Positions 33,695 to 42,649 of a stretch of 64,000 bases of DNA are shown here, in pieces. The stretch spans positions 19,220,263-19,284,262 of the forward strand of contig NC_035169.2 in the NCBI RefSeq assembly GCF_001659605.2, in the 5' to 3' direction. The notes under the pieces were generated by a model. It searched no databases. It saw nothing but the letters and a program-made list of their open reading frames with translations, and was not told the DNA's origin. How positions within the stretch are numbered: position 1 is the stretch's first letter; the number at the start of each line of letters is the position of its first letter. The position numbers were made by a program, and so were the translations under genes. The DNA is from Manihot esculenta (Eukaryota; Streptophyta; Magnoliopsida; Malpighiales; Euphorbiaceae).

Positions 33695-35608
33695 TCAAAC
33701 ACTTTTAGGTATCCAAATGTACTTGGGTCCTTGGGGGTTAGTCATTCCACTATCCAATTTCCACATGCTACCATATCCAAGATGCAATTTTCTAATAGTA
33801 CACTTATAATTGGTATGACCAAACTTGCCACAATAGTGACAATGACCATTAAACCTTCTTATTCTAGGTCCATAGGTGAGTGAGTGTGTTTGAGTTCTCA
33901 TGTGGCCATTTCTCCTTTATTTATTAAAAGCATGTGAGCAAGAGATATGATTAGAGTGGTGATTTTGTGAACTAGAAGTGTGTGTTCTATAATGATCATT
34001 TCTCTTATATGCAAATTGCCTAGGTGTGTGTCTTATATGAGTATTGTAACTAGTGGATTTGTGTACATGTGCATTCCTTATAGTCATATTACTACTAGAA
34101 ACTTTGGGCATACTTCCATTAGAGCTAGATACCTTAGGTTCATTTGAGTTAGTAGCTTTAACAAAAATGGTTTTAGAAGAGTTTGCTTGAGTTGATTTAT
34201 CATAGCCAAGGCCATACTTGATGCTAGGAGACCTTTGAGAGTCTAATATTTCATCAAGTTTGTCCTTGCCTTTTAAAAATTTTGAAAGAGAATTTTTCAA
34301 TTCAAGGATTTCATTTTTCAAATTTTTATTTTCTAGTGAGAGCTCATCTAAGGATTTTTGTAAAGAATTATTTGAGGGTAAAGGTTCCTTAGGTGAGTTC
34401 TCACTTTCCCTTTTAAAGCTAGCTAACTCACATTTCAAAATTTTATTTTTCTTATGACTCTTTTCAAGCTCATCATTCATTAATTTTAAAGCACCTACAA
34501 GTTCATCATATGAAAACTCAACAACATCATCACATAAAGTAGAGTCATCAAGTATAGTTACCTCATCGGAGCTTTCCTCTAGAGCCATGAAGCACATGTT
34601 GGCAATTTCATCCCCAACGTCCTCCTCTTCGATATCACTTGACTCATCCCATGTTGCTTTGAAGGCCTTCTTCTTGAACTTTTTGATAGGCTTATTCAAC
34701 TTGGGACAATCCACTTTGTAGTGACCCAGCTTATTGCACTCATAGCAAATGACTACTTCCTTTTTGCTTGATTCACCCATTTCCTTTCTAAAATTCTTCC
34801 TTGGGATGAACTTTTTATTTTGGAGAAGCAACTTCCTTATCCTCCTAGTTACCAAGGCCAATTCTTCCTCACTTATCTCTTTTTCTTCCTCACTAGTATC
34901 TTTGGAGGCTACCCTTAGAGCAATGTTCTTTTTCATCTTGCTAGGTTCCTCCACTTGCTCTCTCTTTAGAGTCATCTCATAGTCAATGAGATTCCCCAAG
35001 AGTTCATCCAATTGCACTTTGCTGAAGTCTTTGGCATCCTTTAAAGAAGTTACCTTTGGTAGCCATTCTTTAGGTAGACATCTAAGGATTTTCTTCACCA
35101 ACTCTTCATTTGTGAATGTCTTCCCAAGAGATTTCATCCCTCCAATGATCTCAATGAACCTATCATACATTTGGCTAATAGTTTCATCGGATTTCATTTT
35201 GAACAATTCATATTGGTAAATGAGGGATTCCATCTTGTTTTCTTTGACTTGATTAGTTCCTTCATGAGTGACAACCAAAGCATCCCAAATTTCCTTTGCG
35301 ATAGACTTCATGCACACTTTGTTGTACTCACTTCTACTAAGAGCACAAAATAAGATGTGAATGGCTTTGTCATTTAGGGCTACCCTTCTCTTCTCTAGTT
35401 CACTCCATTCACTCTTAGGTTTTTGCTCTTGATTTCCATCTATCACTCTTGTGGGAAAGAAGGGACCATTCTCTACAATATCCCACAAATAAACTCCTTC
35501 CGATTTGAGGAAATATTACATTCTATTTTTCCAATATAGAAAGTCATTTCCATCAAAGAAAGGTGGTCTCACAACCGATTGACCTTCTTGAGAATTGAGG
35601 GCTGCCAT
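33695..35608 (-). pseudogene. Copia Gag, broken, element S
   Basis: The likely original ATG is 35608 (MAALNSQEGQ), 47 bp from the PBS. A stop at about 35516-35518 interrupts ...YWKNRM, then a 523-codon open frame follows. That frame has the UBN2-type Gag domain (to about residue 175), a Glu/Lys-rich stretch, the zinc knuckle CYECNKLGHYKVDCPK, an acidic segment and a long coiled coil (ELSLENKNLKNEILELKNSL). After another stop (near 33917) the same frame gives a second knuckle, CHYCGKFGHTNYKC. Two knuckles separated by a coiled coil fit Sirevirus Gag. Confidence 0.88.
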
Positions 35609-35655
35609 TTGATCTTTACTCCAAGATAATTATATCTTCAAGATAGGGAGACTTA

Positions 35656-35667
35656 GCTCTGATACCA
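35656..35667 (-). other. Primer binding site, element S
   Basis: GCTCTGATACCA on the plus strand (TGGTATCAGAGC on the element strand), 2 bases from the LTR. Confidence 0.92.
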
Positions 35668-36147
35668 CTTGTTGTCCCTTGAAGCAACCCAAGAGGGGGG
35701 GTGAATTGGGTTTATAAAAAATTTAAGGCAAAAGAACAAATTAGAAGACAATAAGGAAGAAGATAATCAACACAAGAATTTATAGAGGTTCAGCTATCTC
35801 AAGCCTACGTCCTCTCCTCAAGGTCCACCTTGAGAGTTCAACTCCACTATCAAATCTTCTTTGGGTGAAGATTAAAACCCTTACAATCTTAGAGCAAGCC
35901 TTTGCTCTTTACAAATCTCTTTTTCACTCAAGAGCAATTCTTTGCTCAATGCCACACTCACAACAATAGAATCTCTCAACAACCTTTACTCACTCTAAAA
36001 AGCCAACCAATTACAACTCAAAACAAACTTTCAAGAAATCAATGCTTTGGCTCAAGGTTTTGAGAGAGAGAGAATGAAAAATGCTATAATCTCAATAAAT
36101 ATTTGCTTAGATGGCTGTTGTAACCTTTTCATATCAAAAACTCATTG

Positions 36148-36155
36148 TATTTATA
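36148..36155 (-). promoter_or_regulatory. TATA box in the S LTR
   Basis: TATAAATA on the element strand in the context CTATAAATACAATGAG, about 90-200 bp downstream of the palindrome cluster. Confidence 0.6.
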
Positions 36156-36324
36156 GTTCAGTCATAAATATGGCCGTTGGGAGTGCATTAAATGCAAATA
36201 GAGTCGTTTATGTTCAGAAATAATCGTTATATCTTTCTCAGAAAAATTCAGGTTCGGCGGCCTAAGCTAAAGTTCAGCGGCCGAACCAATTGAGGTGAAG
36301 AACATCACTCTTTAAAAAAGGACT

Positions 36325-36730
36325 TTCGGCGGCCTTAAGTCATAGTTCGGCGGCCGAACTTGTGTGACTTTCGTCTCTGTCCCTCTCTTTCGGAAGCCGA
36401 ACTTTTGGCTTCGGAGGCAGACTTAAAAGCACACTTTCGGCGGCCGAAGGTAATGTTCGGCGGCTGAACATAGGTGACTTTTGCCTCTGTCCTTAACTTT
36501 TGGAAGCCAAACATTTAGCTTAGGGAGCAAACCACCTTCGGCGGCCGAAGGCCAATGTTCGGCGGCCGAACATACAGGACTTTCGTCTCTGTTCCTCACT
36601 TTCGGAAGCCGAATGATACACTTTAGGGGGCAGGCTGAAAACACACTTTCGGCGGCCGAAAGTCAATATTCGGCGGTCGAACATGTGGGACTTTCGTCTC
36701 TGTCTCTGACTTTCGGAAGCCGAAAGATGA
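36325..36730. repeat. Palindrome-linker array in the copia LTR (about 110-bp unit, 4 units)
   Basis: Units start at about 36325, 36436, 36537 and 36658. Each has TTCGGCGGCCGAA (perfect at 36346-36358, 36436-36448, 36537-36549 and 36658-36670) and a second copy or variant about 20 bp on. These are followed by the linker GACTTTCGTCTCTGT, TTTCGGAAGCCGAA, and an AGGGGGCA-type spacer. The same palindrome and linker occur in the gypsy LTRs. Confidence 0.9.
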
Positions 36731-37212
36731 CTTTAGGGGCACAAAAAATAAATCTTTAAATCTTTGAAAAATCATAACTTAGGCTGTAAAATTCCTTTTT
36801 TCAATCCGTCTGAATTTTTGTAACCCATATTTTTAGATCTTTAATTTTGATAAAGAATAATTTCAAAATCGCTTCTTTTGGAAAATTTCATTTTAGTCCC
36901 TAAAAGTCAACTACTTAAAATTTGGCCATATATAAAAAAAAACTTTTAGAGATGAAAGAAATCTTGAGCCATCACAATTAATTAATTGAAATTCACAATG
37001 AATAGAATTTAACAAAGTATAAACAAAAATACTTTCTTATCCCTTTCTTGTGGTATGCTTCCAAAATAGCCATTTTTTCCTTTTGAGATTGAAGCAATTT
37101 CGTTCTTGTTAGCAAGGGACCTACAAGCTCAACATAAACACTTTTGAAGATAATTAGTAGCATACCAATTGTTTATTAATCATCAAAACAAGGATTAGAA
37201 CATTTAGGTTCA

Positions 37213-37775
37213 ACGGAAACCATAAAAAATAACCTATTAAACATCAACAAATATGAATTGTGTATAGTGATAATAGGATTGAATCCACAGAGAATTTTCA
37301 CTAAGAATTTTCAAATAATGACTAGGAAAAATAAATAGTAAAAATAAAAAGGGAGAGGGTTTTGATAATGAGTAAAAATAAAAATTAAAGCAATTAAAGA
37401 AAGCGATAATTAAAAGAGAAATAAATCAATATAAACAAGTTCTGGTTGAAGTATAGGATCCATTTTAGTTTGAAAATTGATCATCGATACAAAAGGAATT
37501 TTGTTCATTTCAATATATTAGTTATAGTTATAGAAGACGCTCCACATAACTAATCTCTCTATATATTTTAAATTAATTAAGAAATGTTCGCTAATTAACT
37601 CCTAGCCAACAAATCACCCAAAGAACATCTTTGATATTTTAATTTATCAACTATTTTAACTATTAGAGAGATCTAATTATAACTGACTAGCCGTATGGTG
37701 AGTTTGAGTTAGATTATACAACTTTTTAGTTGTTACACTAATTGTTACTTGTGTTTGAATAACCTAAATAATTAC
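37213..37775. other. AT-rich sequence between S and F, no gene seen
   Basis: 563 bp of low-GC DNA containing GATTGAATCCACAGAGAA and GCTCCACATAACTAATC. No long frame. It joins to 60051 onward when F (with its TSD) is removed. It may be an older unclassified repeat. Confidence 0.6.
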
Positions 37776-38340
37776 TGTAATACCCAGCTAGACTCCGGTA
37801 TCGAAATTCCTACCGTCCGGTGGAATCTCAGATGTCGGAAACCTCTAGAAGGGTAAAATCATGTTTTTATAAAATATTTTATTGTATTTTATGTTTTTAA
37901 GTAAGAAATGAAATTAAGTTTTGAATGAAAGGTGACCAAGGAGGCATTTCCAGGTTCGGCCGCCGAACGTGGGATGGTTTAGGGGGGCAAGTTAAGCTTC
38001 TGCAAGTCTCAAAGGTTCGGCCGCCGAACCTCATGTTTGGCTGCCGAACTTGCATGAGATGTGGGGGCACGTTCGGCTGCCGAAAGGTGGTCTGCCAGCC
38101 CTATATAAGAGCTCCATGGCCGAAACGGGCGAGTTTTCTCCCCATTTTCGGCCACGGTGAGTTCATGCTCTCCTACGGTTCATTTTTTATGTTTTCCCTC
38201 CGATCTTTCATGTTTTAACAAGCTTTATGTTGATTTGAAGAGATTTGAGCAAAAAGAGCAAGTTTGGAAGCTTGAAGACCAAAGAGTGGATTTATCCCTA
38301 CCTCCAAGCTAGGATCGTCTTTCCTCTTGATCTTCAAGAG

Positions 38341-38992
38341 GTAAGCTTAGATCCAATCTTTCTTGCATGTTTTAAACTAGTTTTATGAAGATCTATGGGG
38401 TAGAAATGCATGATAGGTTATTGTTATGTTTATGGGTTTATGTATGTTTATGAACAATGTGGGTTGTTTGATGTGTTGTAGATGGGGTTTAGGATAGTTT
38501 GAAGCCCCTAGGAGCTTGTATGCTTGAGTATGCATGTTGCAGAATAGGAAAATGCATGATTGAATGTGTTGGGAGGCGTTTATGCATGTTGAGCTGAGTT
38601 TCTGGCCTTTTTGGGAGAAACTAGGTTCGGCAGCCGAAGGTTCTTTCGGCCGCCGAACCTGCCTGTGGTAGCATGAATCGGCTGCCGAACCCTGCCCCCG
38701 AAAGATGACTTTCGGCTCTAGAAGGGACTTTCGGCCGCCGAAGGTGCCGCCGAACATGCATGAGTTTCGTCTCTGGAGGGAACCTTTGGCCGCCGAAAGT
38801 GCCGCCGAAGGTGCATGACTTTTGGTCCTGGAGGGCCTTTCGGCCGCCGAACCTGCCGCCGAAAGTGCCCTGTTCAGCCCTCCTTTGCATGTTTTCTATG
38901 GATGTTTTAAGGTGTTTTAGGGGGTTTTTGGGGAATATTTTTAGAGTCATGTTCATGGATGTTAGGTCCCTCATTTGAGTCCACCTGTGTAG
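38341..38992 (+). other. LTR intron (retained), element F
   Basis: Donor CTTCAAGAG/GTAAGC and acceptor CCTGTGTAG/GTTCGG. The two flanks are joined directly in H (51476/51477 and 58522/58523). It is 652 bp and carries the second palindrome cluster. Confidence 0.82.
38620..38880 (+). repeat. Palindrome cluster inside F's LTR intron, partly tandem (about 60-bp unit)
   Basis: TTCGGCCGCCGAA occurs near 38646, 38729, 38838 and as a TTGGCCGCCGAA variant near 38785. Most are followed by a half-site GTGCCGCCGAA, then GCATGA, then a TTTCGTCTCTGGAGGGA-like linker. About three units lie in succession. Confidence 0.9.
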
Positions 38993-40459
38993 GTTCGGAC
39001 CCGAGGAACCGAGGACCCCAGCAGTGAGATAGCTGCTTTCGAGTCTTGTCAGAGCTAGCCAGAGGTGAGTGGAATAACTCTCTATGTTTTCAAAGTAAAT
39101 AATGAACGTTTTAGCATGACTCACGCATCATGAATGGCATGAGATATATTAGGGTGCTTGCATTAGAATTCACGAATATGTCGCATTGCACATTATGTTG
39201 TTGATGTGGATGAATGTTGAATGATCCATTAGCCCTTATATGGTAAGACATGATAGACTATGGAAGTCCGGGTGAGCCTGCACTACGCCCCCGGCATGAA
39301 TGGATATGTATGTTATGCTATGGAAGTCCGGGTGAGCCTGCACTACGCCCCTGGCATGATTAGACTGTATGGAGGGCTAAGTGGTGACAAGTTCTGTAAT
39401 ACCCGGCGAGAGTCCGGCATCAGAATTCTTATCGTCCGATAGAATCTAGGATGTCGGAATCTTTAGAAGGGTAAGATTTATGTTTTTCTTAAGTCATATT
39501 GTATGTTTTAATGTTTTCAAGTTCAAATGAAAAGAGGTTTTGAAAGAAAAGAACCAAGGCAGAAAAGCCAGGTTTGGCCGCCGAAGGTGACATTCGGCCG
39601 CCGAACATGCATGGTTTTCGGTTTCACGATAGGCCGCCGAAGGTGGTCTGGCCAGCCACCTATAAAAGGCCCTCAGTCGGCTGAAAGGATAAACATCACC
39701 GTTTTCTTTCACTTTCTGATGTGAGACCCTGTCCTTTTTTAGTTTTCTTCATGTTTTCATCACATCATGAATGTTTGAGTGAGTTGAAGGGGATTCTTGG
39801 GGAGTTTCATAGAGTTGTTCATAAGCTAGTTTGGTCCCTCATTTGAGTTTATCTGTGCCTACATAGACCAGAGGAACCAGAGAGAGCAGCAGTGAGTACT
39901 GCTCCAGCGTTTACAGAGCCTGCAGAGTCAGTCCAGAGAGCCAGAGGTGAGTGAAACTAAACTGAATTCTTTTAATTGAACGAAATATTTTTAGCATCAT
40001 TCATGCATCATGAGTATACAGTAGGTTGTTTGCATTAGACTCCACGAATATGTTGCATTGCATAGTTATTTGTTGATGTGGGTGAATGCTGAATGATCCA
40101 ATAGTCACTGAGATAAGTCCAGGAGCCTCTGACTACGCCTTGGCAGGTATAGAAGTCCAGGAGCCTCTGACTACGCCCTGGCAGGTATAGGAATGTAATA
40201 CCCGGCGAGAGTCCGGCATCGGAATTCTTGTCGTCCGATAGAATCCAGGATGTCGGAATCTTTAGAAGGGTAAGATTTATGTTTTTCTAAAGTCATAAAG
40301 TATGTTTTCATGTTTTTAAGGTAAATGGAACTAAGTGTTTGCAAGAAAAGAACCAAGGCAGAAAAGCCAGGTTCAGCCGCCGAAGGTGACATTCGGCTGC
40401 CGAACATGCATGGCTTTCGGTTTCACGTGTGGCCGCCGAAGGTGGTCTGGCCAGCCACC

Positions 40460-40467
40460 TATAAAAG
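40460..40467 (+). promoter_or_regulatory. TATA box, G 5' LTR
   Basis: TATAAAAG directly after GGCCAGCCACC. The same motif pair is found in D, C, E1 and H. Confidence 0.75.
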
Positions 40468-40702
40468 GCCCTCAGTCGGTTGAAAGGATAAACATCACCA
40501 TTTTCTTTCACTTTCTGAGGTGAGACCCTGTCCTTTTTGAGTTTTCTTCATGTTTTCATCAAATCATGCAAAGGTTTGATTGAGTTTTTATGGATTTTGA
40601 AGGTTTTGAGCTAAAAACACAAAGTTGTGAAGTCTGGAGAGTTTGAAGGAGAGTTGCTCCAAAACTCCACGTTAGGATCGTTCATCTTCTTGGTTTCAAG
40701 AG

Positions 40703-41400
40703 GTAAGTGAAGATCCTGAACTTGTTTTTATGTTTTCTGACGGTTTTATGTGGTTTTGGGAGAGAGTTGCATGAATAGGGTTAAAAAGAGAGGTTTTGAT
40801 GATTTTGTGAGAAAAGTTGTGTATGTGTTATGCTTTGTTGTTTGTTGGGGGGTTTTAGGTAGGTTTTGACCCCTTTTGAGCATATACTTAGGAGTATGCA
40901 TGTTGAGGAGTTGAGGTGTGTGAGTTGGAGGAGGATTGGTGTGTTTTGGCGTGAGGCAGAGCAAGGTTCTGCCTTGCTGATGAACCCAGCTTCGGCCGCC
41001 GAAGAAAGGTTCGGCCGCCGAACGTGCTGAGGAGGTGGCTTCGGTTGCCCAAGCTTGCCCCCGAGCTTTTGGACTTTCGGCTCTGGAGGGGAGTTTCGGC
41101 CGCCGAAGGTGCCACCGAAGGTTAGAGACTTTTGTCTCTGGAGTGCCTTTCAGCCCCCGAAACTTGCCCCCGAAAGGGTTCGGCTACCGAAAATAGAGAT
41201 TCGGCCGCCGAAGGTGCATGAGTTTCGTCTCTGGAGAGGACTTTCGGCCGCCGAACCTGCCGCCGAAAGTGTTCTGTCCAGCCTTCTTTTGCATGCTTTG
41301 CATGGATGTTGAGTGAGTTTAAGGGGATTCTTGGGGAGTCTAATAGAGTTGTTTTTAAGCTAGTTTGGTCCCTCATTTGAGTTTATTTGTGTCTACACAG
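40703..41400 (+). other. Candidate LTR intron 1, element G
   Basis: Donor TTCAAGAG/GTAAGTGA (near-consensus) and acceptor GTCTACACAG/ACCAG. It is 698 bp and contains the palindrome cluster (about 40990-41275). It is homologous in position to the intron lost in H. Confidence 0.65.
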
Positions 41401-41478
41401 ACCAGAGGAATCAGAGAGCAGCAGTGAGTACTGCTCCAGAGTTTACAGAGCCTGCAGAGTCAGTCCAGATAGCCAGAG

Positions 41479-41988
41479 GTGAGTGGAACTAAACTTAATT
41501 CTTTAAATTGAGCAATGGAATGTTTTTAGCATATTTCATGCATCATGGTTATGCAGTAGGTTGATTGCATTAGAATCCACGAATATGTTGCATTGCATCG
41601 TTATTTGTTGATGTGGGTGAATGCTGAATGATCCAATAGTCACTGAGAGAAGTCCAGGAGCCTTTGACTACGCCCTGGCAGGTATAGAAGTCCAGGAGCC
41701 TTTGACTACGCCCTGGCAAGTATAGTAAAGTCCAGGAGCCTTTGACTACGCCCTGGCAATGGTAAGTACAGGTGTTATATACACATATACATATATGAGA
41801 CAGGAACTCCAGGTGTTATATACACGCCCTGGTGTGAGATACTGGGACTATTTGGTGACAGGTTTCCCCTTGCTGTGGATTGTCTGTGATATGATGCATT
41901 ATATACACTCATGTTTTAATGACTTGTTTTATTGTTCTACTCACTGGGCTATAGAGCTCATCCCACTCCCTTAACCCCAGTCTTGCAG
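41479..41988 (+). other. Candidate LTR intron 2, element G
   Basis: Donor GCCAGAG/GTGAGTGG. The acceptor is a pyrimidine-rich stretch ending TCTTGCAG/GTTCAG, preceded by CTACTCAC, a possible branch site. It is 510 bp and encloses the hairpin array. The same donor and acceptor wording is seen in A, B, C, D, F and H, but no copy in this window lacks the interval, so splicing is less certain than for intron 1. Confidence 0.45.
41653..41832 (+). repeat. Hairpin repeat array, G 5' LTR
   Basis: Copies at 41653-41680, 41691-41718 and 41731-41758 (CCAGG-A-GC...GC-CCTGG), and an altered copy at 41808-41832 whose loop is replaced by GTTATATACAC copied from the neighbouring spacer while the CCAGG/CCTGG stem is kept. 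The 3' LTR array is about 49134-49317. Confidence 0.88.
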
Positions 41989-42447
41989 GTTCAGTATACA
42001 GTGTACAGGGAAGTCCAGCAGAGTACAAGAAGAGAGAAGAGATGTGTAATAGAATATTGTGGACATGTAATAGTCAAGAGATGTAACAGTTGTGTAAAGT
42101 TCGAGTTGTGCTTGACTTAGTTATGTTTGTGTTGTAAATCTATTGTATACATGGTCTGTTTATATAACTGTTTTCCAGAGTATGTGAAAAACCAGGCTTA
42201 ACAGGTATGAGTTAACCCATCTAGAGCAAGCTCTAGTCAGGGGTACAGAGTACAGAGTACAGAGATAGTGCATGCACAAGTTAAGCCTTGGTTCAGAAAT
42301 GAGTTTTTATTTTCACAGAAAATGTATGATCATGTATGAGATTTACAGGTACACAGAGAGTATAGCAGGCTTGCTACGGGTTCTGGCGGCCTTAAGCCGA
42401 CCTAAATCCTAGCGCCGGTGACAGTCCATTTTGGGGTGGTTACAGAT

Positions 42448-42460
42448 TGGTATCAGAGCC
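42448..42460 (+). other. Primer binding site, element G
   Basis: TGGTATCAGAGCC, 3 bases after the 5' LTR. Confidence 0.96.
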
Positions 42461-42649
42461 CTAGGTTCACATGATCGGACCTATAGAGAGAGTGTTGGGC
42501 TCATAGAGGTTAGAGGAAGTGAAGCACAATAGGGAATCATGTCCACTAGGAGAGGATGTTGAGTCTTGTCGTTTGATGTTATGACTCTGTATGTGCATTA
42601 GTGACATATATGTGAGGTAAATATATGCTGATATGCTATATGATGTGCT

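Larger units (their letters stand above)
27767..37212 (-). mobile_element. Element S: Ty1/copia Sirevirus-like retrotransposon with a third ORF, 3' LTR outside window
   Basis: Minus strand order: LTR (37212-35670), PBS (35667-35656), gag with zinc knuckle, protease, integrase, RT, RNase H (ending 30532), a 1.3-kb spacer, ORF3 (29189-27891) and a PPT-like tract (27812-27800). Integrase before RT defines Ty1/copia. The extra ORF after pol, the coiled-coil-rich Gag and the PBS context are Sirevirus (SIRE/Maximus) traits. B is inserted about 30 bp after the PPT, and S's 3' LTR lies left of the window. All three genes are broken. Confidence 0.88.
35670..37212 (-). repeat. 5' LTR of copia element S (about 1.54 kb)
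   Basis: The element-strand end is clear (GGGACAACA, plus-strand TGTTGTCCC at 35670). The outer end is placed at about 37212, where TGAACCTAAATG would start on the element strand; this is uncertain without the partner LTR. It contains four palindrome units (36325-36720), then a TATA box at 36148-36155. Confidence 0.7.
37776..39394 (+). repeat. F LTR, part 1
   Basis: U3 with palindromes (TTCGGCCGCCGAA near 37955 and 38015; TTCGGCTGCCGAA near 38073), TATATAAG at 38102-38109, leader, intron 38341-38992, and two hairpin repeats (39267-39296 and 39327-39356; stem CCGGG/CCCGG in the first, CCGGG/CCTGG in the second). E1 is inserted after 39394 (target AGTTC). Confidence 0.93.
40194..42444 (+). repeat. 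5' LTR of G (2251 bp)
   Basis: TGTAATACCCGGCG...GTGGTTACA. U3 is only about 270-300 bp, with palindromes (about 40372-40440), TGGTCTGGCCAGCCAC, then TATAAAAG at 40460-40467. The long transcribed part holds intron 1, intron-2 signals, four hairpins and two TACAGAG units (the 3' LTR has five). Confidence 0.95.

Noticed and set aside
33603..33809. Frames antisense to gag/pol genes (for example here, 12118-12354, 23730-24185, 54486-54737)
   Set aside because: Shadows of the conserved coding strand that recur at the same place in each element.
36325..36730. CRISPR-like array of palindromic repeats
   Set aside because: Eukaryotic LTR context, variable unit length, spacers similar to each other and no cas genes.
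39760..39790. Missing 0.75 kb in E1 as a second case of intron loss
   Set aside because: The break lies upstream of the donor and before the acceptor, with a short CATG-type homology; an ordinary deletion.
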